Below are positions 58,734 to 64,000 of a stretch of 64,000 nucleotides of DNA, piece by piece. A program made the position numbers and the translations under genes. This DNA is from Seriola aureovittata (Eukaryota; Chordata; Actinopteri; Carangiformes; Carangidae): NCBI RefSeq assembly GCF_021018895.1, contig NC_079373.1, positions 27,096,376 to 27,160,375 of the forward strand, given 5' to 3'. The stretch's first letter is position 1, and each line of letters starts with the position of its first letter. The notes under the pieces were generated by a model, which saw only the letters and a program-made list of their open reading frames with translations, was not told the DNA's origin and did not search any database.

Positions 58734-60542
58734 GAGTGAGGAGAGACATGCTGAGCTAAAATAAAGTCTGTCAGATCAGTCAGCTGTAGAATATGATCAT
58801 ATTTAGTGTCATCACTGTCGTCTCATGTAATTACTTTCACAGTCACAGTCCAACACCGACAGTGTGTATCAACACACCAGGAAGCCCAGCCGTCAGACTC
58901 AGACCCCCCCCGGAGTTCATCCTCACGATAAACGCTGCTTTCAAGCTATATGAGCTTTAGATTTCAAAGCGGCGTTTGAAGGGTTTATCTGCACAAGACA
59001 GGGAAACACCAGCAGAGCCGTTCACACAGCAACGATCTCCAGCGGCTCTGGAGTCCGGCAGCAGCCTCACACCTCACAGAGAGGGAGTCTGACATCGTCA
59101 GCACCAGGAATCATCATTTACCCCCACAGGACAGAAAATGATGGGAGGAAACTAAACCACATAGAGAGAGGAAGCGGCGCTGCCTCACTTCAGACGAACT
59201 TTGCTGGGAAGCTCCAGAATATTCTCAACGATGAATCGGCAGGAAAAGTTGGTGGCGAGCAAGTGAAGCTTAGGAGTGATGATGAAACCTCTCACACAGC
59301 TCACGGGGGGGGGGGGGGTAAAACTTTTACCTCTGGGCCGAGGGCATGGTCGGAGTGGGGGAGGTGTGGTGTTGATGAAACGTTCTCTCCCTCAGCGTTT
59401 ATCACGAGTTGACAAAGTGAGTTTGTCTAAAGGATTTAAATCCGTGTCTGTGCAGGTCAACATGATTTACAGACTGTGGGAGAAGCTGCTCCTCCCTCCT
59501 CTTCTGTGTACATCCTCTGCAGCTCCCTCATTGTGCTTAAATCAAAGAGCCAGACAGGGAGCGTCGTTGTGTTTGAGGCTTCAGCTCAGTCTGTGGAAGA
59601 AAAATTGGCTTTGTGAGGAAACTGCTGCTCCTTAAAGTCATTGAACCTGTAACAAAGCAGCGCTCATCTTTCACACTCCAAGTGTACAGAAGGTTGTGTT
59701 ATGAAAAAGCTTCACGCTGACTGATGGCATTGACGCCCGAAGACGAGTCGGTGCAACAAGTTTCTAAACACCGCTGAAGGTGAGAGCTTCCTGCTGAGCT
59801 GTCGGAGTTTCTCGTCCTTTTAACAAGAAGTGATTGTGGTGCTCAAAGTCGAATGTTCAATGATGAAGAAGAAGGAGGAGGAAGTTGATAAGGTGGGACA
59901 TTGTAGCGCTGATAAGAAAGTTAATTTGGACAAAATGAGGATGATAACAGACTCAACAGAATCAATATAAATGTAAAACCAGGACTCGTACTTTTAATAA
60001 TTAGATTTAGTTTTTTCTTAATGACCTGTCGTCGCCCCGACACAAACAGTGACAGTGTGACGACTGGACAAAAGAGAGAAAAGTTCAACACCAGCCTCCT
60101 TTGAAGTGGTCGTGGTCGTCCAATTGTCCACCACCAGAAATTAGACTTCGGATTCTATTAAACGATGTCACTTTGAAGCAGGAATGAAACAAAAGGTGTC
60201 TCTACACATCTGGCGCCTCTTATTATTCCAGCACTCTGTGACAAAGAACTGATCTCGCTGTCGGTATCTCTGTGATGATGTGATGATGAGTGATGCTCAG
60301 ATTCCAGCTTCAAGACATAAGAAATATGGATGAGCCTCAACGCTGCGTCTCTTTAGCTAATTAGCTAAACTAATTGAGGCTTAGCTGCTCAGAGTTGGCA
60401 GTGAGTGCGTTGCCTTCGTCGATCAAAACGACAGAACTCCGGCAGCGATCGAGCCTCAGACTCTGCAAGACCTTCCTCATGAACGCTGCTTTAAAGTTGC
60501 ATTAGGTTTAATGGGGATGGGGAACACCAGCAGAGCGCCGCG

Positions 60543-60733
60543 GAGCTCCACCACCTCTGGAGCTCCACCACCTCTGGAGCTCCACCACCTCTGGAGCTCC
60601 ACCACCTCTGGAGCTCTACCACCTCTGGAGCTCCACCACCTCTGGAGCTCTACCACCTCTGGAGCTCTACCACCTCTGGAGCTCCACCACCTCTGGAGCT
60701 CCACCACCTCTGGAGCTCCACCACCTCTGGAGC
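60543..60733. repeat. 17-bp minisatellite
   Basis: About 11 units of CTCCACCACCTCTGGAG, with GGAGCTCC palindromes at each junction and a recurrent CTCTACC variant. Confidence 0.9.
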
Positions 60734-62119
60734 CCAGATCCTGCCAATAGTAAAATATAAAACCTCATACCTGGAGCAGGAAATCTCCACCTGGAGGATG
60801 CGGAGAGAGAGCGCGAGGAGTCAGCTGGAGTTTCAATCAGAGCTTTAATTATGATTTACTTCCTGAGGCGAAAATTGTTAAATGCAAATAGGAGAAGCAG
60901 AAAATGAAAATGAAAGGTTAAAAATAATAAGAAAAAAAAAGGAGATGAGTGCTGAGGTTGTCCTCAAACTGAGACGACCTCTGCTGATAATGTGAAGCTC
61001 CACCTCGGGCTGGATCCACAGACTCTCTGTGAAAACTCTCAGGGAGCTTTTAAACTCACCTCAAAATGTTAGGAAGGAAACCTGGTTTAATTTGGGAAAG
61101 TTTCTCAGGGCAATGTTCAAAGCTGAATCTCAGGGAGAGAGAGAGAGAGTGTGTGTGTGTGTGTGTGTGTGGGGGGGTACCATCATAACACTTGTTTAAA
61201 AAGATTCTGTAAATATTATTTTAAACATTAACAGCAAACAACTGTTTTCTATATAATGATACAGTGGATTAATGGCGTCCGGAGCAGAGACTGAAGCCAC
61301 ACCCCCTCTGCGTGTGATGTAATCTGAGTTTCTCCATTCATTGTTTTGGTCCAGCTGCGTGTGCATGTTAGTGAATGTGAGTCCCTCCTGTCAAACTGTT
61401 GGTCCTCCCCATGTTTATAAACACACAGGCTCCGCCCACAGGTGAGATGTCACAGTGGAGCCTTCAGGTGAAAGTGACCCTCCAGAAAAAAAGAAAAAAG
61501 ATTAATTCATCTAAAAAGACCAAACAGATCAGACCAGAGCCGGGTGGACTGTAAATTTTAATCCGTAAAGGTTTTACCGGCTCCATCAGTGTCAATTGTG
61601 CTGACAAGTCCAAGGCTGAATTTCTCTCCCAGTCCGACCATGGAGCCAATACTGGTCTGGGCTTACCGAGATGGTGCTAAAGGGTCCAGCTGCACACGTC
61701 TGTTTGCATCACTGATGGCTACAGTGGACATGCTAACGTTAGCTGACTTGCTGTTGTATCGGTGATGTTGCTACCGCTAGCTGGCTAACTGTCAGCATCG
61801 CTGTGGAGCATACCACAGCACTCAACTGTTTTTTGTTGGCGGTAGTGACGACCGTTTACAAGAACCTTTAAAAAAAACAAACTTCAAAGAAATGTTTGTT
61901 GGGTTTTATAATTAATTAATTAATAATTTCTCTGTGTTTTTTTTTATGAAAATGTTCGTTTGAGTGAGAAACAAGTGTCATCGGTTAACGTGCCCGTCCT
62001 CGTGTCCAGGTGCCAGTGTGAGGACATGACGCATGTGAAGGGGGAGGGGACTGAAGTGGCAGAACGTGGCGGAGGTTGGTTTACAGGCAGGACGAGTCGA
62101 GGACAGAGGGATGAACCCT

Positions 62120-62225
62120 GCACCTTTTAGCCGTTACTCAAGAATCACACAAATGGTTCATATTTTCTGTGACTCTGGATAAACAGGGATGTGATCTGAA
62201 ACTAGTGGCGGAGGGATACGAGCAC
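62120..62225. repeat. 3' fragment of the DR1-bearing repeat
   Basis: The stretch TTACTCAAGA...CACAAATGGTT...AACAGGGATGT...GTGGCGGAGGGATACGA matches the end of the copy at 37860-37972. Confidence 0.6.
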
Positions 62226-62630
62226 GAGGAGGTGACTCCAGTTTCTTTTTTCAGGAAGTTAAACGTTTGGATGTTGTCTTCAGTTTGGTATAAACTTGCC
62301 GGTACCTGCTCCGTACTCAGAGACATGAACTCTGTCATGTTCAGCTTCTTCTTCACTAATTAAACTTTTCAATTTCTGAGTTGCCTCCTGCAGAGAGGAC
62401 TCTGTAACTAGGTCGTGTTTAAGCTCTGTGATCAGGAACCGTGAAGTGCATTGATACACGCAGCGCACATGCAGCCACACACATCAAAGGCTGCACAATG
62501 ATTATCACGCCGCTCAGAGGGAAACTATCTCTGACACAGTTTAACACAGAAACACAATTTAATTACTGTTCGACACTGGAGCGCTTTGACGGCTGATGAC
62601 AAAACCCCTCCCCCACCGTGTCCCCAGCCT

Positions 62631-62635
<5 letters not shown>

Positions 62636-62692
<57 letters not shown>
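62636..62692. repeat. (CA)n microsatellite
   Basis: About 28 CA units in intergenic DNA. Confidence 0.93.
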
Positions 62693-62694
<2 letters not shown>

Positions 62695-64000
62695 CGACCT
62701 CCCACGAGCTCTCATCCCTCTCCTCTCTCTCATTTCGACTCACCCTTGGACATTTAGCGCAGCAGGATAAAAGGGGGAGTCGTGTCGTTCCGGCGCTGCC
62801 CTGAAAGATGATAACAAAAAAGAGACCCAGGGGGTTTGGGGAGGTTTTGGTGCTCGACGATTACATGAGCTGTGAAATCAGTCGCATCCATTCAGCAGAC
62901 GCCTCAAAGGGCCTCATCAGCAGCTGTGAGGAACATCGCAGCGAAACAAGCTGCAAAACAAGCAGCAGTTTCTGCCTCAGTTATTTTCTCCCTCGTGAGC
63001 TCGTCATCCTCCAGAGACGTTCAGGCGCGTCCTCGTGTCGCAGGGAGGGAGGCGCCGCTTCCAAACTGTCACCATACAGGAATGAGACTTTTCTGACGAG
63101 TCATCGTTCGATACCACCGAACCGAAATTGGCTGCGATTCCCCTGGAGGGCGCAGGAGAGGGCGGAGCTAAAATAATTCTTTACACCTGCTTCTCGGCTA
63201 AATGTTATTTTAGTTTTTGCAAATATAGTATTGATTATGTATCAGAACTGAAATGAAAAATACCAATGTCCTCATTGTTATAGGGAAGATGATGTTACCC
63301 ATGAAACACCAGCACTCTGCTAACGAACGCTGATTGGTCAGACTGAAACGTTTGACACAGACTAAGACAAATACAGACCATTTTTCTTCATGTGTGAAAA
63401 GGTGATGTGTCTTTTATGAAATATAAATATAATAAATAATACTTAGTATCTAGTGCTGTCAAATAAAAGGGGAGTAAACCAGCCGTTAGAATACATTATA
63501 ATCCAGGAGAGGAGTTCTGTAACAGTATGAAGCAGAGTGAAGTGGAGATACTCAGGTAAAGTCTAAGTACCTACAACTGTTGTGAGGTGGCAGATAGTAA
63601 ATGTACTCAGTCACTTTAAGCACTGACAGCTGGTGATGCACTGGGACACCCAGCTTCCTGTCCGCTCAAGGGAAGAACTAAAACCTGTATTTATCTGACT
63701 CTGACAGCCTCCAACATGGCCGCCATCGTGGCTGGAGGTGGGTGTGTGAGTGTCTGAGGATGGAGGTTCGTGTTCGTGGTTGTTTTGGTGTGATGAGGCT
63801 GAGACGTGCAGCCGCCACATAACCCCCCCCCCCCCCCCATGAATGCCGCTCACACCGAGCACAGACACATGTTTAGGGTTAATTCATCCAAATCCAAACG
63901 TATTCGCCCACTTGTTCCCGCTGGTGTCTGGAAACACAGATAGTTTTGGTTTTTATTTAGTGTCAGTTCTCTGCAGCCGAGACGTCTGAGAGGGAGCCAG

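Larger units (their letters stand above)
57535..64000. other. Gene-free stretch
   Basis: This part contains the 17-bp minisatellite, several (CA)n tracts and homopolymer G or C runs at 59306-59317 and 63825-63837. No recognised exon or RNA gene. Confidence 0.45.

Overview
The window is vertebrate, most likely teleost fish, genomic DNA. The evidence is intron-rich genes with GT-AG splice sites, very dense (CA)n/(GT)n microsatellites, PIF/Harbinger and hAT transposon remnants, a tRNA-derived SINE-like fragment, and protein sequence close to human spatacsin and CIAO2A. Most long reading frames here are translations of simple repeats, not genes.

Layout. (1) 1-6.0 kb, minus strand: the 5' end of an alpha7-type nicotinic acetylcholine receptor gene. 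Exon 1 (signal peptide) and the 140-bp exon 2 are present; the rest lies beyond the left edge. (2) 6.0-10.7 kb: intergenic DNA with a dispersed fold-back repeat and microsatellites. (3) 10.7-29.6 kb, minus strand: a complete spg11 (spatacsin) gene. I placed all 40 coding exons by splice site and reading phase. They sum to 7,260 nt (2,419 codons plus stop) with every phase closing, and the exon count equals that of human SPG11. (4) 29.6-33.6 kb: a divergent intergenic interval with three E-boxes of the CLEAR type near spg11, two possible upstream minus-strand exons, and an internally deleted Harbinger element. (5) 33.6-41.9 kb, plus strand: a complete ciao2a (fam96a) gene of five exons and 161 codons. 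(6) 42-64 kb: no gene I can support, apart from one weak candidate terminal exon at 41.94-42.10 kb. This part holds a hAT element with an intact 8-bp target-site duplication, several minisatellites, a DR1-bearing dispersed repeat and a SINE-like fragment.

The three genes do not form one pathway. Spatacsin acts in lysosome reformation, CIAO2A in cytosolic iron-sulfur protein assembly, and the receptor subunit forms a ligand-gated cation channel. The strongest unexplained pattern is shared across genes. Dinucleotide repeats next to splice sites are strand-polarised: (UG)n lies just upstream of acceptors and (AC)n just downstream of donors. Five exons in two genes (receptor exon 2; spg11 exons 9, 24, 33 and 35) are bracketed by both. 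The two complementary tracts could pair in the pre-mRNA and loop the exon out. I propose this as the observation most worth testing. All coordinates and phases were worked out by eye; no database search was run.
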